A stretch of 64,000 nt of DNA, from positions 1-64,000 of the forward strand of contig JAGBBV010000022.1 in assembly GCA_017938315.1 (NCBI GenBank). The letters run 5' to 3'. Positions 52,103 to 61,378 of this stretch are shown here, in pieces. This DNA is from Lachnospiraceae bacterium (lineage in GTDB: Bacteria; Bacillota; Clostridia; Lachnospirales; Lachnospiraceae). Position numbers and translations under genes: made by a program. Every line of letters begins with the position of its first letter. Positions within the stretch are counted from its first letter, which is position 1. The notes beneath the pieces were generated by a model. The model searched no databases. It had not been told where the DNA came from and saw nothing but the letters and a program-made list of their open reading frames with translations.

Positions 52103-53215
52103 ATGATTTTGGAATATAACTTGCAATTTTTTGCAAAAGATGGCCCCGGTGGGGAGAAAACAGAACAGCCTACCAGTAAAAAACTCAGTGATGCCAGAAA
52201 AGAAGGGCAGGTTGCGAAAAGTAAAGAGATTGCCAATGCATTTGGACTGCTTGCGGTTTTTGTCATGATGAAGATGTATGTGGGGCAGATGGGATACGGA
52301 ATGATAGAATATTTTTCCGGAGTGTACAACCAGATTCCCGACGTGATAAAGATGTATAACGGGATGATTCCCGTTGGAGCCCTAACCACCTTGGTGAAAA
52401 GTATGGTATACCAGCTCGTGATGATTATTGCACCGGTTTTATTGGTGGGCCTTATGGTTGCGATTGTATGCGATATTGTCCAGGTGAAATGGAAGCCGAC
52501 TACCAAACCGTTACAACCCAAATTCAGTAAGTTAAGTCCTATAAAAGGATTTGCAAGAATCTTTTCCACAACGTCCCTTATAGAGTTGCTTAAATCCATA
52601 GCCAAAATCGGATTAATCGGTTATGTTGCATACTCTTATCTGGCGGGCAGGGCAGATGAGCTCTTTTTGCTGTACGATATGGGAATCAATCAGGTGATTG
52701 GGCTGATTGGTGAAATAGTGACAGATGTTGGAATCCGTATCTCGGCAGTTTATATGATTATTGCATTTTTAGATTTTGCATATCAAAAATGGAAATTTAT
52801 GCAGGATATGAAAATGACAAAACAGGAAGTAAAAGACGAATACAAGAATCAGGAAGGTGATCCCCAGGTAAAAGGAAAGCAGAAGCAGCGGATGCGTGAA
52901 GCTTCCATGCGAAGAATGATGCAGCAACTTCCTGAGGCAGATGTGGTTATTACAAACCCGACCCATTATGCCGTTGCTATCAAATATGATCCGGACAAGT
53001 ACGATGCACCGTATGTACTTGCCAAAGGGGAAGATTTTCTGGCACAGAGAATCAAAGAAATTGCGAAAGAAAATAATATTGAGATTGTGGAAAACAAACC
53101 ACTTGCAAGAATGCTTTATGCCAATGTGGATATTGGCGGACTGGTGCCGCCGGAGCTTTATCAGGCGGTGGCAGAAGTACTTGCGTTTGTATACCATTTA
53201 AAAGGAAAAGTATAA
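52103..53215 (+). CDS. flhB: Flagellar export switch protein FlhB
   Basis: A 370-residue membrane protein that sets substrate specificity. It has the basic N-terminal GGEKTEQPTSKKLSDARKEGQV (core EQPTSKKLSDARKEGQV), four membrane segments, and a cytoplasmic domain with the self-cleavage motif N285-P286-T287-H288 (VVITNPTHYAVAI) and ENKPLARMLYA. FliK acts on it to switch from hook to filament export. The N terminus has extra residues LEYNLQFFAKDGP. Confidence 0.96.
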   Translation: MILEYNLQFFAKDGPGGEKTEQPTSKKLSDARKEGQVAKSKEIANAFGLLAVFVMMKMYVGQMGYGMIEYFSGVYNQIPDVIKMYNGMIPVGALTTLVKSMVYQLVMIIAPVLLVGLMVAIVCDIVQVKWKPTTKPLQPKFSKLSPIKGFARIFSTTSLIELLKSIAKIGLIGYVAYSYLAGRADELFLLYDMGINQVIGLIGEIVTDVGIRISAVYMIIAFLDFAYQKWKFMQDMKMTKQEVKDEYKNQEGDPQVKGKQKQRMREASMRRMMQQLPEADVVITNPTHYAVAIKYDPDKYDAPYVLAKGEDFLAQRIKEIAKENNIEIVENKPLARMLYANVDIGGLVPPELYQAVAEVLAFVYHLKGKV

Positions 53216-53246
53216 GTAGAAAATACAAAGGAAAGGAGATGGGTGC

Positions 53247-55280
53247 ATGAAAAAAGCGGATGTTGGTGTGGCATTATATATAGTGGCAGCGTTTATTATG
53301 CTTATTGTACCTATTCCCAACTGGCTTTTGGATGTTCTGCTGGCATGCAATATTGCTGTTGCATTTACCATTATGTTCGGAACCATGTTTGCGAAAGAAG
53401 TGCTGGATTTATCGTTTTTCCCCACTATTTTGCTCTTTACAACCATATTCCGTATTGCACTTAATGTATCTTCCACGAGACTGATTCTGACTACAGGGGA
53501 CCCGGGGCAGGTAGTAGAAACTTTCGGTAGTTTCGTCGGTAGTGGCGACTTGATAGTAGGAAGTATTGTCTTTATCATTTTGATATTAATTCAGTTTATG
53601 GTAATCAACAAAGGTTCTGAGAGAGTTGCGGAAGTAACTGCAAGATTTACCTTGGATGCCATGCCCGGTAAACAGATGGCCATTGATGCGGATTTAAATA
53701 CCGGGGCCATCAACGATGCAGAGGCAAAGAGAAGAAGAGATAAAATTCAGGAAGAAGCAAGCTTCTTCGGTTCTATGGATGGTGCGGTGAAGTACGTAAA
53801 AGGAGACGCCACGGCTGGTCTTATTATCACTGCGGTAAATATTGTAGGCGGTATTGCCATGGGGGTTTTGTCCCGTGGAATGGATATATCTGCAGCACTG
53901 CAGCAATACGTTATTCTGACCATCGGTGACGGTCTTGTGAGTCAGATACCATCCTTGCTGATTTCCTTATCAACAGGTATTTTGGTTACTAAAGGTTCTA
54001 AGGATGCAGATTTTGGCTCTGTGCTGATCAAGCAGCTTTTTGGTGTTCCGAAGGTGTTATATATTGTAGGAACGATTATCATAGGACTTGGGGTTGTGAC
54101 GCCGCTTCCGACTATCATCTTTATGATACTTGGATTCATTTTCATTTTAACCGGAAGAGTGATTGCAGGTGAAATAGAGACGGCGAAAATTGAAGGGGAA
54201 GTGGATGCAGAGGAGATTGCAGCAGAAGAAATCAGGCAGCCGGAAAATGTTAACAGTCTGCTTCAGGTTGACCCCATAGAGCTTGAGTTTGGTTACGGAA
54301 TTATCCCTCTTGCGGATGTAAACCAGGGCGGTGACCTTCTTGACCGTGTGGTTATGATCAGAAGACAAATTGCCCTTGAACTTGGTACGGTAGTGCCAAT
54401 TATCCGTTTGCGTGATAACATCCAGCTTAATCCGAATCAATATATCATTAAAATAAAAGGTATCCAGGTCAGTGAAGGAGAAATCTTATTTGACCATTAT
54501 ATGGCGATGAATCCGGGATATGTGGAGGAAGAGATTACCGGTATTCCCACATTTGAGCCGTCCTTCCATTTGCCGGCTATCTGGATTACGGAAGGGCAGA
54601 GAGAGCGTGCGGAAAGTATGGGATACACGGTAGTAGATCCGCCCTCCATTATCGCGACCCACTTGACAGAAATTATCAGACAACATATTGCTGAACTGCT
54701 TACCAGACAGGATGTACAAAACCTGGTCAGCAATTTAAAAGAAACAAATCCTTCATTGGTAGAAGAACTTGTGCCGAAACTGTTAGGTATCGGCGAGGTG
54801 CAAAAAGTGTTGCAAAATCTTTTAAAGGAAGGCATTTCTATCAGAGATTTGCTTACCATATTTGAAACACTTGCGGATTACGCATCTACCACAAGGGATA
54901 CGGATATTTTAACAGAGTATGTAAGACAAAGCTTAAAACGTGCGATTTCCAACAAGTTTTTCCCTACTAATGAGACAACCAGTGTGGTTACCCTTGATCC
55001 GAAACTGGAGCAGGAGATTATGGCAAGCGTAAAACAGACCGAAAACGGTGCTTATCTTACTCTTGATCCGGAAAAGAGCAAAGGCATTATGAAATCCGTT
55101 GGAAATGAAGTGGCGAAATTAGAAAATCTGGGAAAAAACCCTATTGTGATTACATCGCCCATTGTGCGTGTATATTTTAAGCGGTTGACAGAAGATTACT
55201 ACAAAGATTTGATTGTAGTTTCATACAATGAGATAGAAAATAATATTGAGTTACAGTCTGTAGGAATGGTGACAGCATGA
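53247..55280 (+). CDS. flhA: Flagellar export apparatus protein FlhA
   Basis: A 677-residue export gate protein. Eight membrane segments in the N-terminal half surround the FHIPEP loop KQMAIDADLNTGAINDAEAKRRR (core MAIDADLNTGAINDAEA). The large cytoplasmic domain has LELGTVVPIIRLRDN and HLTEIIRQHIAELLTRQDVQNLV (core HLTEIIRQHIAELLTRQ). It receives substrate-chaperone complexes. The stop overlaps the flhF start by four bases (ATGA). Confidence 0.97.
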   Translation: MKKADVGVALYIVAAFIMLIVPIPNWLLDVLLACNIAVAFTIMFGTMFAKEVLDLSFFPTILLFTTIFRIALNVSSTRLILTTGDPGQVVETFGSFVGSGDLIVGSIVFIILILIQFMVINKGSERVAEVTARFTLDAMPGKQMAIDADLNTGAINDAEAKRRRDKIQEEASFFGSMDGAVKYVKGDATAGLIITAVNIVGGIAMGVLSRGMDISAALQQYVILTIGDGLVSQIPSLLISLSTGILVTKGSKDADFGSVLIKQLFGVPKVLYIVGTIIIGLGVVTPLPTIIFMILGFIFILTGRVIAGEIETAKIEGEVDAEEIAAEEIRQPENVNSLLQVDPIELEFGYGIIPLADVNQGGDLLDRVVMIRRQIALELGTVVPIIRLRDNIQLNPNQYIIKIKGIQVSEGEILFDHYMAMNPGYVEEEITGIPTFEPSFHLPAIWITEGQRERAESMGYTVVDPPSIIATHLTEIIRQHIAELLTRQDVQNLVSNLKETNPSLVEELVPKLLGIGEVQKVLQNLLKEGISIRDLLTIFETLADYASTTRDTDILTEYVRQSLKRAISNKFFPTNETTSVVTLDPKLEQEIMASVKQTENGAYLTLDPEKSKGIMKSVGNEVAKLENLGKNPIVITSPIVRVYFKRLTEDYYKDLIVVSYNEIENNIELQSVGMVTA

Positions 55281-56491
55281 TAATCAAGAAATTTCAAGGA
55301 AAAACAGAATATGAAGCGGTGGAAGCTGCAAAAAAAGAACTGGGCAACAACGTAGTTATTATGAATGTGCGCAATGTGAAAAAGAAAGGTATATTCAGTT
55401 TTTTGCGTCCCCAGTTAACGGAAGTGACAGTGGCACTGGAGGAAGAAACAGAGCAAAAAATTGTCACTGTAAAAAAGGAGATTGCAAAACCTGCGCCGGA
55501 GACAGTGAAGGAAGAGAAAAAGCAGCCCCTTGTAGAAGCCATAGCGCAAGGTGACCGGAAGGCAGAGAATCATGCGATAGAAGAGAAATTGGACTCCCTG
55601 CATCTTTTGCTGGAACAGCAGCTTCAGAAACCGGAAGAGGAAAAACCGGAAACGGAGAAGAAAGAGGAAAAGGAAGAAGAAAAAAATAACGAACTGGAGC
55701 GTTTCATGAAGCTTCTTTACAATACCATGATTGATAATGAAGTAAATGAACAATATGCTAACCAGATTATAGATGAGATGGAAAAAGCAAACAAGCCCAA
55801 TGTTCCCTTTGACTATGCACTTGCGAATGTGTATCAGAAAATGATACTTAAGTTTGGCAAGCCCAGTGAAATTACAGTGGCGCAAAAAGGTCCTAAGGTG
55901 ATTTTCTTTGTGGGACCTACGGGGGTGGGAAAAACCACCACCATCGCCAAAATTGCATCAAAATTTAGTGTTGAGGCAGGCAAGAAAGTGGCACTTCTAA
56001 CGGCAGATACCTATAGAATAGCTGCAGCAGAACAGCTTAGAACCTATGCCAATATCTTAGAAGTACCTTTCCGGATTATCTATTCCACAGAAGAAGTAGA
56101 ACAAGCACTCCTTGATTTTAAAGAATATGATTTCATCATGGTCGATACGGCAGGACATTCCCACCAGAATGAAGTGCAGAAGGAAACCATGAAAAACTTT
56201 GTACATTCAGTAGACGGACTTGCAGAAAAAGAAGTGTTCCTTGTGCTCAGTGCAACAACGAAATACAGGGATCTGCTCAGCATCGTTGATGCATATTCCA
56301 TGATGACTGATTATAAATTAATTTTTACAAAATTAGATGAAACTACTACACTTGGTAATTTGCTAAATATTAAACTATATACCGGTGCCGATTTGTCTTA
56401 TGTGACTTGCGGACAAAATGTGCCGGATGATATTGAAAATTTCAATCCGCAAAAAACGGTAAAACAGCTTTTGGGTGGAAGAAAGAACTGA
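55277..56491 (+). CDS. flhF: Flagellar biosynthesis SRP-family GTPase FlhF
   Basis: A 404-residue GTPase. The N-terminal YEAVEAAKKELGNNVVIMNVRNVKKKG (core AAKKELGNNVVIMNVR) domain, a charged linker (about 75-145, KKEEKEEEKNNE), then the NG domain with G1 GPTGVGKTTTIAKIA, ADTYRIAAAEQLRTYA, DTAGHSHQN and FTKLDET. It helps fix flagellar number and position with FlhG. Overlapping start with flhA indicates coupling. Confidence 0.95.
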   Translation: MIIKKFQGKTEYEAVEAAKKELGNNVVIMNVRNVKKKGIFSFLRPQLTEVTVALEEETEQKIVTVKKEIAKPAPETVKEEKKQPLVEAIAQGDRKAENHAIEEKLDSLHLLLEQQLQKPEEEKPETEKKEEKEEEKNNELERFMKLLYNTMIDNEVNEQYANQIIDEMEKANKPNVPFDYALANVYQKMILKFGKPSEITVAQKGPKVIFFVGPTGVGKTTTIAKIASKFSVEAGKKVALLTADTYRIAAAEQLRTYANILEVPFRIIYSTEEVEQALLDFKEYDFIMVDTAGHSHQNEVQKETMKNFVHSVDGLAEKEVFLVLSATTKYRDLLSIVDAYSMMTDYKLIFTKLDETTTLGNLLNIKLYTGADLSYVTCGQNVPDDIENFNPQKTVKQLLGGRKN

Positions 56492-56515
56492 AACTAGAGA
56501 ATATGGAGACAAAAT

Positions 56516-57394
56516 ATGGATCAGGCAGAACAGTTAAGAAATATTATCAAAGCGAATAATGTTCAAAGGCCGGTTGCCAGAGTAATTACCGTTACAAGTG
56601 GTAAAGGTGGTGTGGGTAAATCAAACACAGCAATCAATCTGGCTATTCAATTTAAGAAAATGGGGCAGAGAGTGATTATTCTTGATGCGGATTTTGGACT
56701 TGCCAATATTGAAATTATGTTTGGTGCAGTGCCAAAGCATAATTTATGCGATTTGATTTATCAGGGGAAAAATATAACTGAAATTATTACCTGGGGACCG
56801 ATGGAAGTTGGATTTATTTCAGGAGGTTCCGGAATAGCAGGCTTATCAAATTTGAGCAGAGAGTATTTGACGTATATTATTCAGAATCTTGCACAGTTAG
56901 ATGCTATAGCAGATGTTATTATAGTAGATACCGGAGCAGGAATCGCAGACGCTGTATTGGAGTTTCTTGTGGCAAGTGGCGAAATTATACTTGTGACCAC
57001 GCCGGAGCCTACATCCATTACAGATTCGTATTCCTTGCTCAAAGCATTGAAAAGGCATCCCAGATTTTCGGAAAAAGATTCCCAAATAAAAATAATTGCC
57101 AACAAAGTAGACAGTGCCGGGGAAGGTCAGGCATTATTCAATAAATTAAATGCAGTTGTGGCAAGATATTTGAAACTTCCTATTTTATATTTGGGAGCAG
57201 TTCCTCAGGATAGCCAGTTGTCAAAAGCGGTCATGCAACAGATGCCGGTATCATTGCAGGCACCTACAGCTAAGTCAGCACTTGCATATGAGGCCATTGC
57301 AGCTAAGTTAATGAACAGGGAACTAAACCAAAATTTGGTGAAAAGAGGCATGGCAGCATTCTTTTCCCATATTGTTTCAGGTAAAAAAATATAA
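56516..57394 (+). CDS. flhG: MinD/ParA-like ATPase FlhG (YlxH)
   Basis: A 292-residue deviant Walker A ATPase (SGKGGVGKSNTAINLA) with DADFGLANIEIMFG, VDTGAGIADAVLEF and a C-terminal membrane-targeting helix. The N-terminal DQAEQLRNIIKAN contains the DQAxxLR motif of FlhG/FleN that activates the FlhF GTPase. It controls flagellar number and C-ring assembly. It follows flhF by 24 bases. Confidence 0.94.
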   Translation: MDQAEQLRNIIKANNVQRPVARVITVTSGKGGVGKSNTAINLAIQFKKMGQRVIILDADFGLANIEIMFGAVPKHNLCDLIYQGKNITEIITWGPMEVGFISGGSGIAGLSNLSREYLTYIIQNLAQLDAIADVIIVDTGAGIADAVLEFLVASGEIILVTTPEPTSITDSYSLLKALKRHPRFSEKDSQIKIIANKVDSAGEGQALFNKLNAVVARYLKLPILYLGAVPQDSQLSKAVMQQMPVSLQAPTAKSALAYEAIAAKLMNRELNQNLVKRGMAAFFSHIVSGKKI

Positions 57395-57415
57395 TATGTG
57401 AGAGGGAGTGCAGAT

Positions 57416-58141
57416 ATGTTATCAAAGTACGTTGCACCGGGAACCAGACTTGAAATACAGGCGGTTGACAGAACAAGAAGCGTTGATGATACAGAGAGAA
57501 AAAAAGTATATCAGAGTACGGTATATGATATTTTGTCAGAGGATAAGCTGGAAGTTTTTATGCCCGTGGAAAAAACAAAATTAATTCTTTTGCCGGTAGA
57601 TGTAGAGTATGATTTATACTTTTATTCGTCTTACGGATTATATCAGTGCTTTGCAAGAGTGACAGACAGATATAAGAGCGATAATAAGTTTATTTTAGTG
57701 TTTGAACTTACCAGCAATTTAAGAAAATTTCAGCGTAGAGAGTATTATCGTTTGAGTTGTGCACTTGATATGAACTGCAGACTTCTCGAAAAGGAAGAGA
57801 TAGAAGCAGTGGATAAAAGAGATGGATTTCTCATGGAGGGGCTGCCCCTTAAGAGAGGTATTATTGTTGATATCAGCGGTGGGGGAGTCCGTTTTGTGGG
57901 TGAGTATGCTTATGAGCTTAACAGTCTGATATGCTGTACATACCATCTGGCAATTGATGGAAAGGACAAAGAGTATACTCTGATAGCACGCGTTATTTCG
58001 GTGAAGGAAATTGAGAAAAAACAAGGCTTTTATGAGCACCGTGCTCAGTATATTAATATAGATACGGTGGAAAGAGAGGAAATAATCCGTTTTATTTTTG
58101 AAGAAGACAGAAAAATTAGGAAGAGAGAAAAAGGATTTTAG
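57416..58141 (+). CDS. PilZ-domain protein, YcgR/YpfA (MotI)-like c-di-GMP receptor
   Basis: A 241-residue soluble protein. An N-terminal YcgR-like barrel (about 1-100) is followed by a PilZ domain with both c-di-GMP motifs: R108-x3-R112 in QRREYYRL and D152-x-S154-x2-G157 in VDISGGGVRF. The two are about 40 residues apart, longer than usual. In Bacillus the homologue MotI (YpfA/DgrA) binds the stator at high c-di-GMP and stops rotation. The ATG at 57416 is seven bases after GGGAG; an ORF start at 57398 precedes that site. Its place between flhG and cheB ties c-di-GMP signalling to motility. Confidence 0.88.
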   Translation: MLSKYVAPGTRLEIQAVDRTRSVDDTERKKVYQSTVYDILSEDKLEVFMPVEKTKLILLPVDVEYDLYFYSSYGLYQCFARVTDRYKSDNKFILVFELTSNLRKFQRREYYRLSCALDMNCRLLEKEEIEAVDKRDGFLMEGLPLKRGIIVDISGGGVRFVGEYAYELNSLICCTYHLAIDGKDKEYTLIARVISVKEIEKKQGFYEHRAQYINIDTVEREEIIRFIFEEDRKIRKREKGF

Positions 58142-58172
58142 ATTATTTTGCACTCATGCGAAGACTGGGATG

Positions 58173-58181
58173 TGGTATAAT
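58173..58181 (+). promoter_or_regulatory. Possible internal extended -10 promoter before cheB
   Basis: TGGTATAAT (58173-58181) is a full extended -10, 31 bp before the cheB start in a 70-bp gap. The -35 is poor. It could give constitutive expression of the chemotaxis genes. Confidence 0.4.
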
Positions 58182-58211
58182 ATAAAAAAATAAAACAGGA
58201 AGCGCATAGAG

Positions 58212-58817
58212 ATGAGAACAGATGGAAAAATTGCCGGCTCTAAAATCGTTGCAATTGCCAGTTCCACCGGCGGACCAAAAGCGTTGCAACAGGTCATTGC
58301 AAAACTTCCGGCAAATCTGTCATCCCCTGTTTTGATTGTGCAACATATGCCTGCAGGCTTTACGGAAGCATTAGCTTGCCGGCTGGATAATTTAAGTGAA
58401 CTTTCCGTCAAGGAAGCAGCTGATGGTGACATTATTGCTCCTGGGAATGTGTATCTTTCAAGAGGCGGAGTACACATGGAGGTGGTCACGAAACCGAGCG
58501 GACAACATGTCATACGCTATTCGGACAAGCCACCAAGAGAAGGAGTAAGGCCGTGCGCCAATTATATGTATGAATCCCTTGCAGACAGTAAGTTTGACGA
58601 AATTATTTGTGTTGTAATGACGGGCATGGGCGCAGATGGAACGGAAGGCATCAGCAATTTAAAATTAAAGAAAAAAGTGACGGTGTTTTCTCAGAACGAA
58701 GAAACCTGTACAGTGTATGGTATGCCGAGAAGTGTCGTGCATGCAGGTCTTTCGAAGAAAGAACTGCCACTTGAAGAACTTGCAAATGAAATTATTAAGA
58801 ACGTGGGGGTAAAGTAG
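58212..58817 (+). CDS. cheB: CheB methylesterase domain protein without receiver
   Basis: A 201-residue protein that consists only of the CheB catalytic domain, which removes methyl groups from, and deamidates, chemoreceptors. The Ser-His-Asp triad is S18 in IASSTGGPKAL, H45 in VQHMPAGF and an Asp in MTGMGADGTEG. Bacillus and E. coli CheB carry an N-terminal receiver of about 130 residues; here the region upstream has no such reading frame, so activity cannot be tuned by direct phosphorylation. No cheR lies in the window. Confidence 0.88.
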   Translation: MRTDGKIAGSKIVAIASSTGGPKALQQVIAKLPANLSSPVLIVQHMPAGFTEALACRLDNLSELSVKEAADGDIIAPGNVYLSRGGVHMEVVTKPSGQHVIRYSDKPPREGVRPCANYMYESLADSKFDEIICVVMTGMGADGTEGISNLKLKKKVTVFSQNEETCTVYGMPRSVVHAGLSKKELPLEELANEIIKNVGVK

Positions 58818-58818
58818 T

Positions 58819-60885
58819 ATGGATGTGAATCAATATTTGGAAATTTTTCTGGATGAAACAAAAGAACATTTGGAAAGTCTGAATACGCAGATTTTGAGTC
58901 TGGAGCAGTCTCCGGAGGACGCTGACACAATTAATGAAATTTTCCGTGCGGCACATTCCCTGAAGGGTATGGCAGGAACCATGGGATATAAGCGTATGCA
59001 GGCGTTAACACATGATATGGAAAATGTGTTTTCCGAAATCAGAAACGGTAGCATGAAGGTTACTTCCGGATTGATTGATATTCTGTTCCAGTGTCTCGAT
59101 GCGTTAGAAGAATATACAAAGTGCATTCAGGAAACAGCAGATGAAGGTACAAATGAAAATCAGCAGCTTATAGATCAGCTGAATGATTTCCTTAAGGGCG
59201 GCGGACAGGCTGAAACTTCTGCAGAAAAACCTAAAAAAGCAAAAAAAGAAGCAAAAGCAGAAACACCCAAAGAAGACCAGAAGTGGAAAGCAATTCCTCT
59301 GGGTGATCCTGAAAAGCATGTATTTGCAGTTGCAAAAAAACAAGGAAAACATGTATATGGTTTAGATATCAGAGTACAGGAAACCTGTATTTTGAAAGCA
59401 GCCAGAGCATTCCTTGTGTATAAGGCAATTGAAGAGAAGGCTGAAATTATTGTATGTAATCCTTCTGCACAGGATATTGAAGATGAAAGATTCGAATTGG
59501 AATTCAGTTTAATTGTTGTTGCTGAATGTGAAATAGAACAGATTATTGCTGCGGCTAAGAATGTTTCTGAAATTGAATCTGTAACAGGTGATGTTGTAGA
59601 TATTGATGTAAGTGAATACGCAGATGACAAATATGGCAAGGAAGATGATAAAGCAGATACCAAGGTTGCTGTATCACAGGCTGCACAGGGAACTGCCGTT
59701 AAGCAAAGTGACAAGAAAGCATCCAAACCGGTAGTTAACAGAACGGTGCGTGTAGATATTGAAAAGCTGGATGTGCTTATGAACCTTGTAAGCGAACTTA
59801 TTATTGCAAAGAACTCTTTAGTGTCTGCATCAAGCACAGAGACATCTTTGGGTTCAGGATTCAATGAGCAGATTGAATACTTGGAAAGTGTAACCACCAA
59901 TCTCCACGAATCCGTAATGAAGGTTCGAATGGTTCCCATTGAAAGTGTTGTAAATAAATTCCCCAGAATGATCCGCGACTTATCTAAGAAATTAGATAAA
60001 AAGATGGAATTATATATGTCCGGTGAAGAGACAGAACTTGACAGAACCGTGGTAGATGAAATCGGTGATCCTTTGATGCATTTGCTTCGTAACTCCGCAG
60101 ACCATGGTTTGGAATCAGCAGAAGTCCGTGCTAAGAGAGGAAAACCTGAGGTGGGTTCTATCTTCTTGGATGCGTACCAGGATGGTAATAACGTTGTAAT
60201 TGAAGTGAGAGATGACGGTAACGGAATTGATGTGGAAGCCGTAAAAACAAAAGCTATTGAGCGCGGTGTTATTACTCCGGAACAGGGCGAAAGCATGAAC
60301 GAAAAGGATATTATCAATCTCTTGTTCCATGCAGGATTCTCCACGGCAAAGCAGATATCAGATGTATCCGGCAGAGGTGTTGGACTTGACGTTGTAAAAT
60401 CAAAGATTGAATCCTTAAGCGGCGAAGTAGAAGTAAAATCTAAATTGGGAGAAGGCAGTACATGGATTATCAGATTACCTCTTACTCTGGCAATCATTCA
60501 GGCTCTTATGGTGATTGTAGGTGGAGAAAAGTATGCGATTTCTCTTGGCAGCATTCAGACCATAGAAGATATTAATCCTAACGAAATTAAACTGGTTCAG
60601 AACAGGGAAGTGATTCATTTGCGTGGCACCGTAATCCCTATCATCAGATTAAGCAATGAGCTGGATATCGAAAGCACTAAGCAGGATGATGAGAATATGG
60701 TGGTAGTTATTGTCAAGAAGGGAGAAAGATTAGCAGGACTTGTTGTAGATGAATTAATCGGTCAGCAGGAAATTGTTATCAAATCCTTAGGCAAATATAT
60801 CAGCAAATGTAAGATTATCAGTGGTGCAACAATCCTTGGTGATGGCGAAGTAGCATTGATTCTCGATGCAAACGCACTGATTTAA
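58819..60885 (+). CDS. cheA: Chemotaxis histidine kinase CheA
   Basis: A 688-residue kinase. P1 (about 1-120) carries the phosphorylated H46 in RAAHSLKGMAGTMG. A lysine- and alanine-rich linker (about 135-155) leads to a P2 domain (about 165-265, CheY docking). P3 dimer helices follow, then P4 with the N box HLLRNSADHGLE, G1 DDGNGID and G2 SGRGVGLDVV, and P5, a CheW-like regulatory domain (about 555-688). Nothing is missing. It starts one base after cheB and phosphorylates CheY. Confidence 0.97.
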   Translation: MDVNQYLEIFLDETKEHLESLNTQILSLEQSPEDADTINEIFRAAHSLKGMAGTMGYKRMQALTHDMENVFSEIRNGSMKVTSGLIDILFQCLDALEEYTKCIQETADEGTNENQQLIDQLNDFLKGGGQAETSAEKPKKAKKEAKAETPKEDQKWKAIPLGDPEKHVFAVAKKQGKHVYGLDIRVQETCILKAARAFLVYKAIEEKAEIIVCNPSAQDIEDERFELEFSLIVVAECEIEQIIAAAKNVSEIESVTGDVVDIDVSEYADDKYGKEDDKADTKVAVSQAAQGTAVKQSDKKASKPVVNRTVRVDIEKLDVLMNLVSELIIAKNSLVSASSTETSLGSGFNEQIEYLESVTTNLHESVMKVRMVPIESVVNKFPRMIRDLSKKLDKKMELYMSGEETELDRTVVDEIGDPLMHLLRNSADHGLESAEVRAKRGKPEVGSIFLDAYQDGNNVVIEVRDDGNGIDVEAVKTKAIERGVITPEQGESMNEKDIINLLFHAGFSTAKQISDVSGRGVGLDVVKSKIESLSGEVEVKSKLGEGSTWIIRLPLTLAIIQALMVIVGGEKYAISLGSIQTIEDINPNEIKLVQNREVIHLRGTVIPIIRLSNELDIESTKQDDENMVVVIVKKGERLAGLVVDELIGQQEIVIKSLGKYISKCKIISGATILGDGEVALILDANALI

Positions 60886-60902
60886 GACAGGGGGACAAGC
60901 AA

Positions 60903-61367
60903 ATGGATGAATTGAAATTAGCTGAATTAAAGAGTTTAAATGAAACCGCACAATATATTGTTATAAAATTAGGTGATGAGCAATACGGCATTGATATCAA
61001 ATACATAGACAATATTGTCCGTATGCAAAATATTACAAGAGTTCCTAAGGTACCCGAATACTTAAAAGGTGTAATTAATCTCCGTGGAGAGGTAATTCCC
61101 GTAATGAGTATCCGCCTTAAAATGGATTTGCCGGTAGATGAAATCACAAAGGCAACCAGAATTATTATTTTGAAGTTGGAGCAGCACGGCACAATCGGTG
61201 TAATTGTTGATGAAGTGAGGGAAGTAGTTACTTTGTCGGCAGAAAACATTGAAAAGATGGCCTATGACGGAAAAGAAGGAAAAATTAATTTTGTCAACGG
61301 AGTAGGAAAGCATGATGATGAGTTGATTTCTCTTCTGGATTTGAATGCAGTAGTAATGGAAAAATAA
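60903..61367 (+). CDS. cheW: Chemotaxis adaptor protein CheW
   Basis: A 154-residue SH3-like adaptor that joins receptors and CheA. Seen: QYIVIKLGDEQYGIDIKYIDNIVRMQNITRVP, described by its YGIDIKYIDNIVRMQ and TRVPKVPEYLKGVINLRGEV parts, then the GVIVDEVREVV stretch. Standard length. AGGGGGA lies before the ATG. Confidence 0.96.
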   Translation: MDELKLAELKSLNETAQYIVIKLGDEQYGIDIKYIDNIVRMQNITRVPKVPEYLKGVINLRGEVIPVMSIRLKMDLPVDEITKATRIIILKLEQHGTIGVIVDEVREVVTLSAENIEKMAYDGKEGKINFVNGVGKHDDELISLLDLNAVVMEK

Positions 61368-61378
61368 GAAAGGCGATT

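Noticed and set aside
59175-60497. A 440-residue open frame on the minus strand opposite cheA
   Set aside because: It is antisense to a full, conserved kinase, Ser/Thr/Ile-rich with no recognisable motif, as expected when codon bias on the sense strand avoids stops on the other. No ribosome site or promoter supports it.
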